DNA of 33,091 nucleotides. Source: Clostridia bacterium (GTDB lineage: Bacteria; Bacillota; Clostridia; Oscillospirales; Butyricicoccaceae). The notes below the pieces were generated by a model. The model saw only the letters and a list, made by a program, of their open reading frames with translations. It had not been told where the DNA came from and did not search any database. The stretch spans positions 1-33,091 of the forward strand of contig JAFOPS010000032.1 in NCBI GenBank assembly GCA_017394205.1. The letters are read 5' to 3'. Each line of letters starts with the position of its first letter. Position 1 is the stretch's first letter. A program made the position numbers and the translations under genes. This document shows, in pieces, positions 15,471 to 24,350 of the stretch.

Positions 15471-16433
15471 TTACAGCAAAATCAGCGTCCGAAGCGCCGC
15501 GCACAGGACCAGCGACAGCGCCGCCGTAACGTAAAGCAGGCGGCAGGCGCGGGGGATGTCCTCATACTCGATCTCCCGCAGCGGGTCGCCGATATATTTC
15601 TTTTTGTGCAGGACGCCGTGATACCAGGCGTCCCCCGCCAGACGCAGGCCCAGCAGCCCCGCGCAGACCGATTCCGTCTGGGCGGAATTGGGACTTGCGT
15701 GATTGTAACGGTCCCGTTTGAAAATCTTCCGGCCGTTTTTTCCGTCCATACCCAAAAGCGCTCCCGCCGCCAGCATCAGCAGCGCCGAAAGCCGCGCGGG
15801 AAGGAAGTTCATCACGTCGTCCATCTTCGCCGGGACAAGACCGACGTTTTGATAAGGAGGCTCCACATAGCCCAGCATGGAATCCATGGTGTTCACCGCT
15901 TTATAAAAGAATCCCAGCGGCGCGCCGCCCAACGCCAGAAACAGCATGGGCGCCACCACCCCGTCGGAGGTGTTTTCCGCCACGGTCTCCACCGCGGCCC
16001 GGGCCACGCCGCGCTCGTCCAGCCGCTCCACGTCGCGTCCCACGATCATGGAAACCGCTCTGCGGGAGGCGGTCAGATCGCCGCTTTGCAGAGCGGCATA
16101 AACCTTCATGCTCTCGTCCCGCAGCGAGCGGGTAGCCAGGATCTGCCAGCACATCACGCTCTCCACCGCCATCCGCAGCCACGGGCTGACAGTGCCGCAA
16201 AGCCGCAGTATCAGCCAGGGCACGGCCGCGGAAAGCCCGGCGGTCACGATCCACACCGCCGCGCCGGCCAGGTTTTCACCGCGCGGCGTTTTGGGAAACA
16301 GGGCGCGGAAGACCTTTTCCAGCGCGGCGATCAGCTTTCCGATGAGCACCACCGGATGGGGCAATCCGTGGGGGTCGCCCACAAGCAGGTCGATAATAAA
16401 CCCGATGAACAGCGCGGCCAGCGAATAGATCAT
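15471..16433 (-). CDS. cbiB: Adenosylcobinamide-phosphate synthase, integral membrane
   Basis: CbiB condenses adenosylcobyric acid with aminopropanol (phosphate) to form adenosylcobinamide (phosphate). 320 residues, the normal size. The family signatures LLVGDPHGLPHPVVLIG (16-32), AVETVAENTSDGVVAPM and FFYKAVNTMDSMLGY are present, along with hydrophobic segments at both ends and in the middle, as expected for a multi-pass membrane protein. Its start overlaps the stop of the cbiJET fusion by 4 nt (ATGA) and it precedes cobD, which supplies its aminopropanol substrate. Confidence 0.97.
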   Translation of the reverse strand: MIYSLAALFIGFIIDLLVGDPHGLPHPVVLIGKLIAALEKVFRALFPKTPRGENLAGAAVWIVTAGLSAAVPWLILRLCGTVSPWLRMAVESVMCWQILATRSLRDESMKVYAALQSGDLTASRRAVSMIVGRDVERLDERGVARAAVETVAENTSDGVVAPMLFLALGGAPLGFFYKAVNTMDSMLGYVEPPYQNVGLVPAKMDDVMNFLPARLSALLMLAAGALLGMDGKNGRKIFKRDRYNHASPNSAQTESVCAGLLGLRLAGDAWYHGVLHKKKYIGDPLREIEYEDIPRACRLLYVTAALSLVLCAALRTLILL

Positions 16434-18415
16434 ACCGCCGCCTCCCGCTGCATGGTAAACAGGTACACGGGGTTTTGGCCGGTCATCAGATGATAGCGCC
16501 CCGCTCTTCTGTCACGGGCCACCGTCAGCGAAACGATCTCATGCTCTGTAAAGTTATATTCCTTTATGATCCCGGTCAGCTCCGCCGCCGATTCCATCGT
16601 TACCGCCGCCGCCACGATGCGCACGCCGGGGTTTTTCTCCAGCAGCAGCGCCACGATCTCCCGCAGATTGCCCGACGAGCCGCCGATAAAAGCGTGGGTG
16701 GGTGCGGGAAGCTCCTCGCAGCATTCGGGCGCGACGCCCGCCACCGGGATGAGATTCTCCACGCCGAAGGCCGCCTTGTTTTCTTCCAGCAGGGCAAGCG
16801 CGTCTTCCCGGCGCTCCACGGCATACACCGTGCCTTTTTTCGCAAGCAAAGCCATTTCCACGCTCACCGAGCCCGTCCCGGCGCCCACGTCCCAGCAGAC
16901 GGCGTCTTCCGTCAGCTGCAGCTTGGACAGGCACACCGCCCGCACCTCGCTCTTGGTCATGGGCACCGCGCCGGCTTCTCCGCCGCCGCGCAAAAAGGTT
17001 TCGTCGGGCAGACCGAAGCGAAGCGCGGCGCAGGCGCGCTCATTTTCGATCAGGGCGACGCTGAGGGGGTGGAATTTCTTTTCCGCCAGCTCCGCAGCCG
17101 TGCCCCGGACGATGGTCTCGTCGGGATATCCCAGCCGCTGGCCCACGCTGACGCACACGCCGCCCAGTCCGGCGGCGTTCAGGTCCCGGCACAGCGACAC
17201 CATGCCGTCTTCGCCTCCCACAAGCGCGAAAACCCGCGGATTGCGGCGCACCTGTGCGGCGATGTTTCCCGTCCGCCCGTGCAAGCTGACGGGAACCACG
17301 TCTTCGTAAGACGTGCCCAGCCGGGCGCACAGCACCGCCAGCGAGCTGAGGCCCGGGAGCACGGTCACCTCACAGCCTTGCAGCAGCGGAAGCAGCTTTT
17401 TCGTTCCGCTGAAAAAGCCCGTATCGCCGGACATGACCACCGTAAAACGGCGGTATTCCCCGTGAGACAGGATATAGTCCGCGATCGCGTTTGGCGCGAT
17501 GGCGTCAAAAACGGCCTGATGAGGCAGCGCCACCGCCTCCAGCATCCGTCGGGCGCCGATGAGACAGTCGGCTCCGGAAACGGCGGTCCGGACCTCCTCG
17601 GTCATGCCTTCCGGGCTGCCCGGGCCGATGCCCGCCACTGTTACCTGCGGACGGCGGTGCAGACCAAAGCGCCGGCACAGCAGCGCCACGGTCTCCGAGA
17701 GGCTGAGGCCCTCGTGCTGAGGCGGCCGTCCGATGACTACCAGACGGGCGCCGGCCTCCCGCGCGGCCTCCGCCTTTTCCGCAAAGCCGCCGGTGCTCCC
17801 GCCCTCCTTCGTCACCAGCCATCGGGCGCCGACGGCCCGCAGCAGGGCGTGATTCATTTCTTTGGAAAATGGCCCCTGCATGGCGATGATATGCGCAGGG
17901 GCAAGTCCTGCGGCTTTACAGGCTGCAAGAGAATCCTCCATGGGCAGGACCCGGGCATAGACCCGCTGGGCAAAGCCGCGCATCGCCGCGTATTTGGCGA
18001 TTTCCTTGCTGCCCGTGGTCAAAAGCACGTTTCCCTCGGTCCCGTCCAGATAGGCGGCGGCCTCTTCGGCGTCGGAGGCAAACACCGCCCCCTCCGGCAG
18101 CTCGTTTTCCTCCCGCAGCAGGCGAAGATATTCCGTGCCCGTTTTGCGGCAGGCCGCCGAGATGTTCTCGGTGACCACGGGGGCATAGGGATGCGTGGCG
18201 TCGATCACCAGATCGAAGGCCTCGTTCCGGAACAGCTCCTCCATTTCCTCCTCGGTCAGGCGGCGGGCGGAGACGGTCAGGGCGTCCCCGTGGGGCAAAA
18301 GCGTTTCGCCGTAGTCGGTGGCGACGCAGGCGTGCACCGTCACCGGCTGCTCCGTCAGAAACTGGATGATCTCCCGCCCCTCGGTGGTGCCCGCAAACAC
18401 ACAGAGCTTATACAC
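16430..18415 (-). CDS. cbiJET: Trifunctional CbiJ-CbiE-CbiT fusion (cobalt-precorrin-6A reductase / C5,C15 methyltransferase / decarboxylase)
   Basis: One uninterrupted 661-residue frame carries three enzymes. Residues 1-250 are a CbiJ/CobK reductase (FAGTTEGREI at 7-16, DATHPYA at 72-78). Residues 257-460 are a CbiE methyltransferase of the tetrapyrrole methylase fold (VAGIGPGSPEGMT at 260-272, VMSGDTGFFSG at 327-337, LPGLSSLA). Residues 471-661 are CbiT with PMTKSEVRA (485-493) and the SAM motif WDVGAGTGSVSVE (508-520). Together they reduce cobalt-precorrin-6A and then methylate C5 and C15 and decarboxylate the C12 acetate, to give cobalt-precorrin-8. The start is a GTG (18413-18415) overlapping cbiH by 8 nt; the end overlaps cbiB by 4 nt. 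CbiET fusions are well known; adding CbiJ at the N-terminus is less usual. Confidence 0.95.
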   Translation of the reverse strand: MYKLCVFAGTTEGREIIQFLTEQPVTVHACVATDYGETLLPHGDALTVSARRLTEEEMEELFRNEAFDLVIDATHPYAPVVTENISAACRKTGTEYLRLLREENELPEGAVFASDAEEAAAYLDGTEGNVLLTTGSKEIAKYAAMRGFAQRVYARVLPMEDSLAACKAAGLAPAHIIAMQGPFSKEMNHALLRAVGARWLVTKEGGSTGGFAEKAEAAREAGARLVVIGRPPQHEGLSLSETVALLCRRFGLHRRPQVTVAGIGPGSPEGMTEEVRTAVSGADCLIGARRMLEAVALPHQAVFDAIAPNAIADYILSHGEYRRFTVVMSGDTGFFSGTKKLLPLLQGCEVTVLPGLSSLAVLCARLGTSYEDVVPVSLHGRTGNIAAQVRRNPRVFALVGGEDGMVSLCRDLNAAGLGGVCVSVGQRLGYPDETIVRGTAAELAEKKFHPLSVALIENERACAALRFGLPDETFLRGGGEAGAVPMTKSEVRAVCLSKLQLTEDAVCWDVGAGTGSVSVEMALLAKKGTVYAVERREDALALLEENKAAFGVENLIPVAGVAPECCEELPAPTHAFIGGSSGNLREIVALLLEKNPGVRIVAAAVTMESAAELTGIIKEYNFTEHEIVSLTVARDRRAGRYHLMTGQNPVYLFTMQREAAV

Positions 18416-19139
18416 CGCGATACCCCCTCGGCGTGACCAGCTTTCCGGCCACGGTCTTTGTCATGCTGTTGCCGATAAACACGGTGCAGAACATATCCAC
18501 CTGGGCATCCTGCAGCTCGCCCAGGGTCAGGATCCGGGTGCTTTCGCCCTCCCGGCCGATGTTGCGCGCCACGCCGCAGATGCGCGTTTCGGGCAGATGC
18601 CGCAGCAAAATGCCGCAGGCCCGCTTGAGATGGTCAGGGCGACCGTGGCTGGCGGGATTGTAAAGCACAACGGAGAGGTCGGCCGCCGCGGCGGCCTCCA
18701 GCCGCTTTTCGATGGTTTCCCACGCCGTCAGCCGGTCGCTCAGGCTGATGACGGCAAAATCATGGGTCAGCGGCGCGCCCAGGATCGCGCCGCCGCTGCA
18801 GGCCGCCGTCAATCCTGGAACGACCTCCACGGCGGGGTCTTCCCTCTCGCCCCGCAGCTCATAGATCAGCGCCGCCATGCCGTAGATCCCGCTGTCGCCC
18901 GAGCAGACCATGGCAACGTTTTTGCCCTCCAGCGCCGCGTCCAGCGCCATTTGGCACCGCTCCTTTTCCCGGGTCATAGGCGTGGACAGCACCGGCTTGT
19001 CGGGATAATGCTCCCGCACCAGATCCACATAAACGTGGTATCCCACGATCAAATCACATTCCCGCAGGGCGCGGTCGGCCCGCAGGGTCATATCCTCATG
19101 GTTTCCCGGGCCGATGCCCACCACCGTCAGCTTGCTCAA
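18408..19139 (-). CDS. cbiH: Cobalt-precorrin-3 C17-methyltransferase
   Basis: SAM-dependent methylase responsible for C17 methylation and ring contraction in the anaerobic cobalamin pathway (CobJ homologue). 243 residues, normal for the family. Tetrapyrrole-methylase motifs: VVGIGPGNHEDMT near the start, CSGDSGIYGMA, and VPGLTAACSGGAILGAPLTHDFAVISLSD split over the middle region. The frame is open upstream, but the start judged real is TTG at 19137-19139, because a GGAGGTG site lies just upstream and it gives the standard N-terminus LSKLTVVGIGPG. It overlaps the cbiG stop by 3 nt in a TTGA arrangement and the following GTG by 8 nt. Confidence 0.95.
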   Translation of the reverse strand: MSKLTVVGIGPGNHEDMTLRADRALRECDLIVGYHVYVDLVREHYPDKPVLSTPMTREKERCQMALDAALEGKNVAMVCSGDSGIYGMAALIYELRGEREDPAVEVVPGLTAACSGGAILGAPLTHDFAVISLSDRLTAWETIEKRLEAAAAADLSVVLYNPASHGRPDHLKRACGILLRHLPETRICGVARNIGREGESTRILTLGELQDAQVDMFCTVFIGNSMTKTVAGKLVTPRGYRGV

Positions 19140-20152
19140 AAGCCCACCTCCAGTTTTTCCTCCGCCACGGCGACGGTCACGCCGTTTATCGCGGTCTTTT
19201 TCACGATCAGCCGCTCCGCGCCCAAAAGCGCGGCCCGCTCGCATACGTTGTCCACCCCCGTGACGCTCTGTACAAAGGCCGAGGGGGTGAAGTCGCCCTT
19301 AACGTCCTGCAGCTCCTCCGCGGAATAAAAGGCCGCGGGCCAGCCCATCCGGGCGCAAAAGGACAAAAGGCCGGCTTCGTCGGCCTTCAGATCAATGGAA
19401 TAAACGCCCTTTACCGCCCGCAGCTCAAGCTCGTTTTCCCGGAAAACAGACTCTACGGCCGCCCGGACGGCGGACTCCTCTATGCCTCTGCGGCAGCCGA
19501 TCCCCAGATGCAGGATCCGGGGGATCAGCGGCAGGGTCACGGCGAAGGGCCGCCTGCTCCGGCAGGAAATGCAGATCCCAACCGGGCCGCTGCCGCCCGG
19601 CACAGTGCCGGAAGGCAGCGCCGTAACGATGGGATAATCGCAGCAAAGAGGCACGTCCCCCTCCAAAATGGCCGCCGACACCGCCTTGGCCGCCTTGATG
19701 TCTCCGATGACGAGTCCACGCTCGGTCGCCCAGGTGTCCACGGAAAAGCGTCCGTTGATATCGGTGGCGGTGGTGACGACGGGCAGCGCCTTCAAAGCCG
19801 CCGCCAGACGGCGGCTCAGGGCGTTGGCGCCGCCGATGTGTCCCGAAAGCAGCGGGATCACATACTGGCCCCGCTCGTCGATGCATAAAACGGCGGGATC
19901 GGTGCGCTTGTCGCGCACGTGGGGCGCGATCTCACGGACGGCGATGCCCGCCGAGCCTACAAAGATCAGCGCGTCGCAGGCGGAAAACAGCTCACCGTAA
20001 AAGGTCAAAGCCGGCTTGCCCAGCGGCAAAAAGCCGTCTCCCGCAAGACGCTCCGGCGTATAGGCGAAGGTCTCCCAGCCCTCCAGCGCCGACAGCACTC
20101 TGCGGGCCGTTTCACAGCCCCGGGCGCTGAAGGCGAGCACCGCCGCCTTCAC
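19136..20152 (-). CDS. cbiG: Cobalt-precorrin 5A hydrolase
   Basis: CbiG opens the delta-lactone of cobalt-precorrin-5A and releases acetaldehyde. 338 residues. The N-terminal half has FVGSAGIAVREIAPHVRDK, DPAVLCIDERGQYVIPLLSGH split over residues about 65-105, and GGANALSRRLA; the C-terminal half has the GIGCRRGI and VKGVYSIDLKADEAGL blocks and the FTPSAFVQSVTGVDNVCERAA region near the end. All are typical of full-length CbiG. The start is GTG (20150-20152), overlapping the cbiF stop by 4 nt (GTGA). Confidence 0.95.
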   Translation of the reverse strand: MKAAVLAFSARGCETARRVLSALEGWETFAYTPERLAGDGFLPLGKPALTFYGELFSACDALIFVGSAGIAVREIAPHVRDKRTDPAVLCIDERGQYVIPLLSGHIGGANALSRRLAAALKALPVVTTATDINGRFSVDTWATERGLVIGDIKAAKAVSAAILEGDVPLCCDYPIVTALPSGTVPGGSGPVGICISCRSRRPFAVTLPLIPRILHLGIGCRRGIEESAVRAAVESVFRENELELRAVKGVYSIDLKADEAGLLSFCARMGWPAAFYSAEELQDVKGDFTPSAFVQSVTGVDNVCERAALLGAERLIVKKTAINGVTVAVAEEKLEVGF

Positions 20153-20904
20153 TTCGTTGCCTCACGGAATTCCGTGGAAAAGGCGGGGTCGTAGAGCTTC
20201 GACCGCTCGTATTTCCCTTCCAGACAGTTGCCCACGATGATCAGCGCCGTCTTTTTCAGCCCGTTTTCCGTCACAGTCCGGTGCAGCGTGCCCACGGTGC
20301 AATGGAGCTTCAGCTCTTCGGGCCAGGTGGCTTTATACACCACGGCCACCGGCGTGTCGGGCCGATAGCCCCCCGCCAAAAGATCGTTTTGCAGCGATTC
20401 GGTCAGGCCGGTGCTCAAAAACAGCACCATGGTCGCCCCGTGAGCCGCCAGCGAGCGGATGGATTCCCGCTCCGGAACGGGGGTCCGCCCGGCGGCCCGG
20501 GTGATAATGACGGTCTGGCTCACCTCGGGCAGGGTGTATTCCGTCCGCAGCGCCGCCGCAGCGCCGCAAAAGGCGCTGACGCCGGGGCAAACGTCGTATT
20601 CCACATCCATGGCCTCCAGCAAGTCAAACTGCTCCCGCACCGCGCCGTAAATGCTGGAATCGCCGGTGTGCAGACGGACGGTGGTCTTTCCCGCTGCCTC
20701 AGCCGCTTTGATCACCGCCATCACCTGCTCCAGCGTCATTTCCGCGCTGTTGTAAAGGGCGCAATCCGGTTTTGCGTATTGCAGCACGTCGGGATTCACC
20801 AGCGAACCCGCGTAAACGACCACGTCGGCCTCCTGCAAAAGCCGCGCCCCGCGGACAGTGATCAGATCGGGCGCACCGCTGCCCGCGCCGACAAAATGTA
20901 CCAT
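20149..20904 (-). CDS. cbiF: Cobalt-precorrin-4 C11-methyltransferase
   Basis: SAM-dependent methylase that adds the C11 methyl group (CobM homologue). 251 residues. Hallmarks: MVHFVGAGSGAPDLITVRGA at the start, YAGSLVNPDVL (31-41), RLHTGDSSIYGA, the CPGVSAFCGAAAAL block, and the TRAAGRTPVPE loop that is specific to CbiF/CobM among the methylases. It begins 2 nt after the cbiD stop and overlaps cbiG by 4 nt. Confidence 0.97.
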   Translation of the reverse strand: MVHFVGAGSGAPDLITVRGARLLQEADVVVYAGSLVNPDVLQYAKPDCALYNSAEMTLEQVMAVIKAAEAAGKTTVRLHTGDSSIYGAVREQFDLLEAMDVEYDVCPGVSAFCGAAAALRTEYTLPEVSQTVIITRAAGRTPVPERESIRSLAAHGATMVLFLSTGLTESLQNDLLAGGYRPDTPVAVVYKATWPEELKLHCTVGTLHRTVTENGLKKTALIIVGNCLEGKYERSKLYDPAFSTEFREATK

Positions 20905-20906
20905 GC

Positions 20907-22046
20907 TTATCCCTCCAAAATCTTTTTCAAAAGCTCACGGGCGTTGTCCGTTTCGCCCAGAATGCCGTATTCCTTGGAAAAATAGACCGCGCCGGTCTCC
21001 ACTCTCCCGCCCCGATGGGCCAGATGGAAGGCGATTCGCTCCGTCAGGCGGTCCAGCGTCCTGCGGCAGAGCTCATCGCTCTCTTCCCGCATCACACGGA
21101 CGGCGTCGTCGCAGGTGACACATTCCAGCATCCGCGCTATGCAGTCCGGAGAAAGCCCGGCGGCGCCCGCCTGGGCGCCCAGGATCTCCATGCGGCAGTC
21201 GCCGTATTTGGAATGGGTGTTCATCATGCCGCCGCCCAGCTTCACCAGCTTGCCCACGTGGCCGATGAGCAGCGCGCCGCGAAACCCCATCTCCCGGCAC
21301 AGATCCAGCCCGTCGCCGATAAAATTGGAAACCTGAACGGCCCGCTCCGGGTCGATGCCCAGCGAGCTTTTGATAAACTCCGCGCCGTAGTTTCCCGGCG
21401 TCAGCAGCACATATTCCGCGCCGCCGGCCCGCCGCTGGTTGAGCTCCACCCGGATGGTGTCTACCAGCGCCTTTTCGCTCATGGGCTCCACGATCCCCGT
21501 GGTGCCCAGAATCGAGATGCCGCCCACGATCCCCAGCCGGGGGTTGAAGGTCTTTTTCGCCAGCTCCTCGCCCAGGGGAACGGAAATGATCACGGAAAGC
21601 CCGCCCGAATCATCGGCAAGGCGGCGGATCTCCTCCAGATTCTCCCGGATCATTTTCCGGGGCACGGAATTGATGGCCGCCGCGCCAACGGGCTGATCCA
21701 GCCCCCGCTTGGTGACCCGGCCCACGCCCGTGCCGCCGTCGATGACGATCTCATTCCCCGCGCAGCGGGAAACGCAGGCATAGATCAGCGCGCCCCCCGT
21801 CACGTCGGGGTCGTCGCCGCTGTCCTTTTCAATGGCGCAGGAGACCCGGTCCTTTTCCATGACGATGTCCCGCACCTCCAGCGCAAGAGGGATGCCCTTT
21901 GGCGTGACCAGCGAGATCGTTTCCCGCCGCACGCCGGTGAGAAGCATCCACGCGGCGGCCTTTGCCGCGGCGGCGGCGCAGGATCCGGTGGTATAGCCCA
22001 AGCGCAGACGCTTGCCGTCTTTGGTGACGTACTCTTCCATGCTCAT
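20907..22046 (-). CDS. cbiD: Cobalt-precorrin-5B C1-methyltransferase
   Basis: CbiD carries out C1 methylation in the anaerobic route. 379 residues. The N-terminal signature LRLGYTTGSCAAAAAKAA (15-32) is clear, followed by GGTGVGRVTKRGLD, GAAAINSVPRKMI, and the GNFIGDGLDL-like block VSNFIGDGLDLCREMGF. A second Met two codons in could also be the start. The start codon overlaps the cbiC stop by 4 nt. No aerobic-pathway counterpart (cobF/cobG) is present, which fits an anaerobe. Confidence 0.97.
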   Translation of the reverse strand: MSMEEYVTKDGKRLRLGYTTGSCAAAAAKAAAWMLLTGVRRETISLVTPKGIPLALEVRDIVMEKDRVSCAIEKDSGDDPDVTGGALIYACVSRCAGNEIVIDGGTGVGRVTKRGLDQPVGAAAINSVPRKMIRENLEEIRRLADDSGGLSVIISVPLGEELAKKTFNPRLGIVGGISILGTTGIVEPMSEKALVDTIRVELNQRRAGGAEYVLLTPGNYGAEFIKSSLGIDPERAVQVSNFIGDGLDLCREMGFRGALLIGHVGKLVKLGGGMMNTHSKYGDCRMEILGAQAGAAGLSPDCIARMLECVTCDDAVRVMREESDELCRRTLDRLTERIAFHLAHRGGRVETGAVYFSKEYGILGETDNARELLKKILEG

Positions 22047-22666
22047 CGCGTGATCTTATACATCAGCGCGTTGACGATGGCCGCCGCCACGTTGCTGCCG
22101 CCCTTTCTGCCCCGCGCCACGATATACGGCACGTCGGATGCGATGATCCGCTCCTTGCTTTCCACCACGTTGACGAAGCCCACGGGCACGCCGATGATCA
22201 GCGCCGGAGACAGCTTTCCCGCATCCATCAGCTCCTTGATGGACAAAAGCGCCGTGGGCGCGTTGCCGATGGCGAAGATGCAGGGCTTGTCCAGCGCCGC
22301 GGCCCGCTCCATGGACACGGAGGAACGGGTGACGCCCCGCTCCTTTGCCTCCAGCGCCACGTCGGGGTCGGCGATAAAGCAATGGACCTCGCCCCCCAGC
22401 TTTTTCAGCGCGGTCTTGTTGATGCCCGCCATGGCCATACTGGTGTCGGTGACGATATGGCAGCCGGCGCGCAGGGCGTCGAGCCCCTTTTGCACCGCGT
22501 TTTCCGAAAACACCAGATTGTCGGCATAATCAAAATCCGCCGTGGTGTGGATGACCCGCTTGACCACGTCCGCCACCTCGGGCGACGGCTGATGCTCACC
22601 CAAAAGCTGGGTGATGATCTCAAAGCTGCGTTTTTCGATGTCCATAGGTTTGACGATCTCGATCAT
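22043..22666 (-). CDS. cbiC: Cobalt-precorrin-8 methylmutase
   Basis: CbiC moves the C11 methyl to C12 and so produces cobyrinic acid. 207 residues, usual for the family. Seen: the N-terminal PMDIEKRSFEII, VVKRVIHTTADFDYADNLVF (the conserved H-T-T/A-D-F-x-Y/F region holding the catalytic His), the DTSMAMAGINK block and IGVPVGFVNVVESKE near the C-terminus. The start is the ATG at 22664-22666 with AAGGAGAAAG upstream; the open frame before it is shadow sequence inside cbiA. It overlaps cbiA and cbiD by 4 nt each. Confidence 0.97.
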   Translation of the reverse strand: MIEIVKPMDIEKRSFEIITQLLGEHQPSPEVADVVKRVIHTTADFDYADNLVFSENAVQKGLDALRAGCHIVTDTSMAMAGINKTALKKLGGEVHCFIADPDVALEAKERGVTRSSVSMERAAALDKPCIFAIGNAPTALLSIKELMDAGKLSPALIIGVPVGFVNVVESKERIIASDVPYIVARGRKGGSNVAAAIVNALMYKITR

Positions 22667-24018
22667 AATGCTTTCTCCTTCAAACACGCCTGATAAAACC
22701 GAACGGCAAAACCGGGGTTGGCGTAAAAATGAAAATGGGGATATCCGGCGTACAGCGTGTCGGTGGCAAAAACGCAGTCCCAGCGTTTTCCCGACAGCTT
22801 TTCGGCGATAAAATCCGCGCCGGTCTCTTCCGCGTCCCAATGATGGAACTCGTGGCCCCGGATCTGTTCTCCGGCGGCGCAGAGCAGATTGTCCTTTTTC
22901 GCCGTCAGCGTCACATAGCCGAAGCGAGTCAGCTTTCCGTTGTCAAAGCATTTTCCCGGCAAAACGCCCGCCATGGGATGAGCGCCGATGGCCTGCGTCA
23001 GATACATGAAGCCGCCGCATTCCGCGATGCAGGGCAGGTTTTTCCCGAGTGCTTCCCGGACGGACTCCAGCATGGTCCGGTTGGCGGCGAGCGTCTCGGC
23101 ATATAACTCGGGATAGCCGCCGCCCAGGTAAAGGCCCTGAATGTTTTCCGGCAGGGCTGCGTCGTCCAGCGGGCTGAAGGGCACCAGCTGAGCGCCCATC
23201 TCCGTGAGCGCCTCCAGACTGTCTTCGTAATAAAAGCAGAACGCCTTGTCCCGGGCCACGGCGATGCGCACCGGCCGGGAAAAGTGCGGCAGCTCCACCG
23301 GGAGACAGTCCAGCGCAGGCGCTTCGTCTGCCAAGGCAAGCAGCCCGTCGAGATCGAGGCTTGTTTCCGCCTGACGGGCCAGCCGCGCCATTTTTCCCTT
23401 CAGATCCGCCACCTCGGCCGCCGTCACCAGGCCGAGATGCCGGCTCTCCAGCGCACAGTCGGGCATTTTGGGCAGAAAGCCCAGCGGACGGATCCGCCCG
23501 CCGAAATGCTCCGTGATCGCAGGCACAAGCGACTCGTAGGTGGAGGCAGCGCACTGATTGAGGATGACGCCCCGGATGCCGCTTTCCTCCCGGAACCGCA
23601 AAAACCCCTCGATCACGGCCAAAACCGAAAGCGAGGCTCCCTTTGCGTTGACCACCAAAACGGCGGGCGTTCCCGTAGTCTGCGCCACTGCAAAGGAGCT
23701 GGCCCGGGTGCTCGTGAGACCAAGCCCGTCGTAATAGCCCATAACGCCCTCGATGACACTGACGTCGCACCCCGCGCCGTTTTTCGCCAGCAGATAGCGG
23801 GCGGTGTTGTTTTCCAGAAAAAACAGATCCAGATTAGCGCTTTTTGCGCCGATGATCCGGCTGTGGAACATGGGATCGATATAATCCGGCCCGCACTTGA
23901 AAGCGCCGGTTTTCAAGCCCCGGTCGCAAAGCGCCTGCAAAACGGCGCAGGTGACGGTGGTCTTGCCGCAGCCGCTGCCCGTCCCGGCAAGCAAAACGCG
24001 GGGAAGATTTCGCTTCAT
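22663..24018 (-). CDS. cbiA: Cobyrinic acid a,c-diamide synthase
   Basis: Glutamine-dependent enzyme amidating the a and c acetates of the corrin ring. 451 residues. The synthetase half has the P-loop AGTGSGCGKTTVT (11-23), FKCGPDYIDPMFH (40-52) and VIEGVMGYYDG; the glutaminase half has LYLGGGYPELYAE and the nucleophile motif IAECGGFMYL with Cys near residue 330, and ends with the usual GHEFHHW block. The ATG at 24016-24018 follows AAGGAGGAG. It is the first gene of the operon, 34 nt after the riboswitch-linked terminator. Confidence 0.97.
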   Translation of the reverse strand: MKRNLPRVLLAGTGSGCGKTTVTCAVLQALCDRGLKTGAFKCGPDYIDPMFHSRIIGAKSANLDLFFLENNTARYLLAKNGAGCDVSVIEGVMGYYDGLGLTSTRASSFAVAQTTGTPAVLVVNAKGASLSVLAVIEGFLRFREESGIRGVILNQCAASTYESLVPAITEHFGGRIRPLGFLPKMPDCALESRHLGLVTAAEVADLKGKMARLARQAETSLDLDGLLALADEAPALDCLPVELPHFSRPVRIAVARDKAFCFYYEDSLEALTEMGAQLVPFSPLDDAALPENIQGLYLGGGYPELYAETLAANRTMLESVREALGKNLPCIAECGGFMYLTQAIGAHPMAGVLPGKCFDNGKLTRFGYVTLTAKKDNLLCAAGEQIRGHEFHHWDAEETGADFIAEKLSGKRWDCVFATDTLYAGYPHFHFYANPGFAVRFYQACLKEKAL

Positions 24019-24052
24019 GGCTCTCCTCCTTTGCCGATTTTTCCGACAAACA

Positions 24053-24083
24053 ATAAAAAAGCGCGGCAGCCATCGCTGCCGCG
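24053..24083 (-). terminator. Riboswitch-associated intrinsic terminator
   Basis: On the minus strand a perfect 9-bp stem (24075-24083 with 24062-24070; CGCGGCAGC and its complement) closes a 4-nt GATG loop and is followed by CTTTTTTATT. It lies between the cobalamin riboswitch and cbiA, the expected place for ligand-dependent premature termination. Confidence 0.92.
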
Positions 24084-24136
24084 GCCGAATTTCCGCAACG
24101 ATCCCTCCGCCTCCATAAACCGTGGAGCGGGCCCCA

Positions 24137-24331
24137 CTTCAAGCAGGTCTTCTGACTTTCGCATAGGGCAGATCGCTCTGCCTGCGATCAGACGCCGTCT
24201 TCCCGGTTTCCCAGTGACTGGCCTTCGCCATTTTGTCTGATCTCTGCGTACACAGCGGCGGTACCGTTCGGGATTCACACCCGATTCTCTATTCTCCCCT
24301 GCCTGCGAAGCGCCTGCCGGGGCACTTGAAG
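24137..24331 (-). ncRNA. Cobalamin riboswitch
   Basis: The minus strand holds the B12-box AGTCAGAAGACCTGC (24143-24157), a central GCCAGTCACTG segment, the upstream GGGTGTGAATCCCGAACGGT hairpin and the CCGCCGCTGT motif, in the order seen in cobalamin riboswitches. The closing P1 helix is visible as CTTCAAG (24325-24331) pairing with CTTGAAG (24137-24143). Its position, between a sigma-A promoter and cbiA and followed by a terminator, indicates a transcriptional OFF switch: B12 binding should stop expression of the whole biosynthetic operon. Confidence 0.95.
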
Positions 24332-24350
24332 CGCATATTTTCACAATGGC

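Noticed and set aside
16475..18436. 653-codon plus-strand open frame opposite the cbiJET fusion, and similar frames opposite cbiP and cbiD
   Set aside because: Antisense to clear cobalamin enzymes, with no ribosome-binding site and no domain signal.
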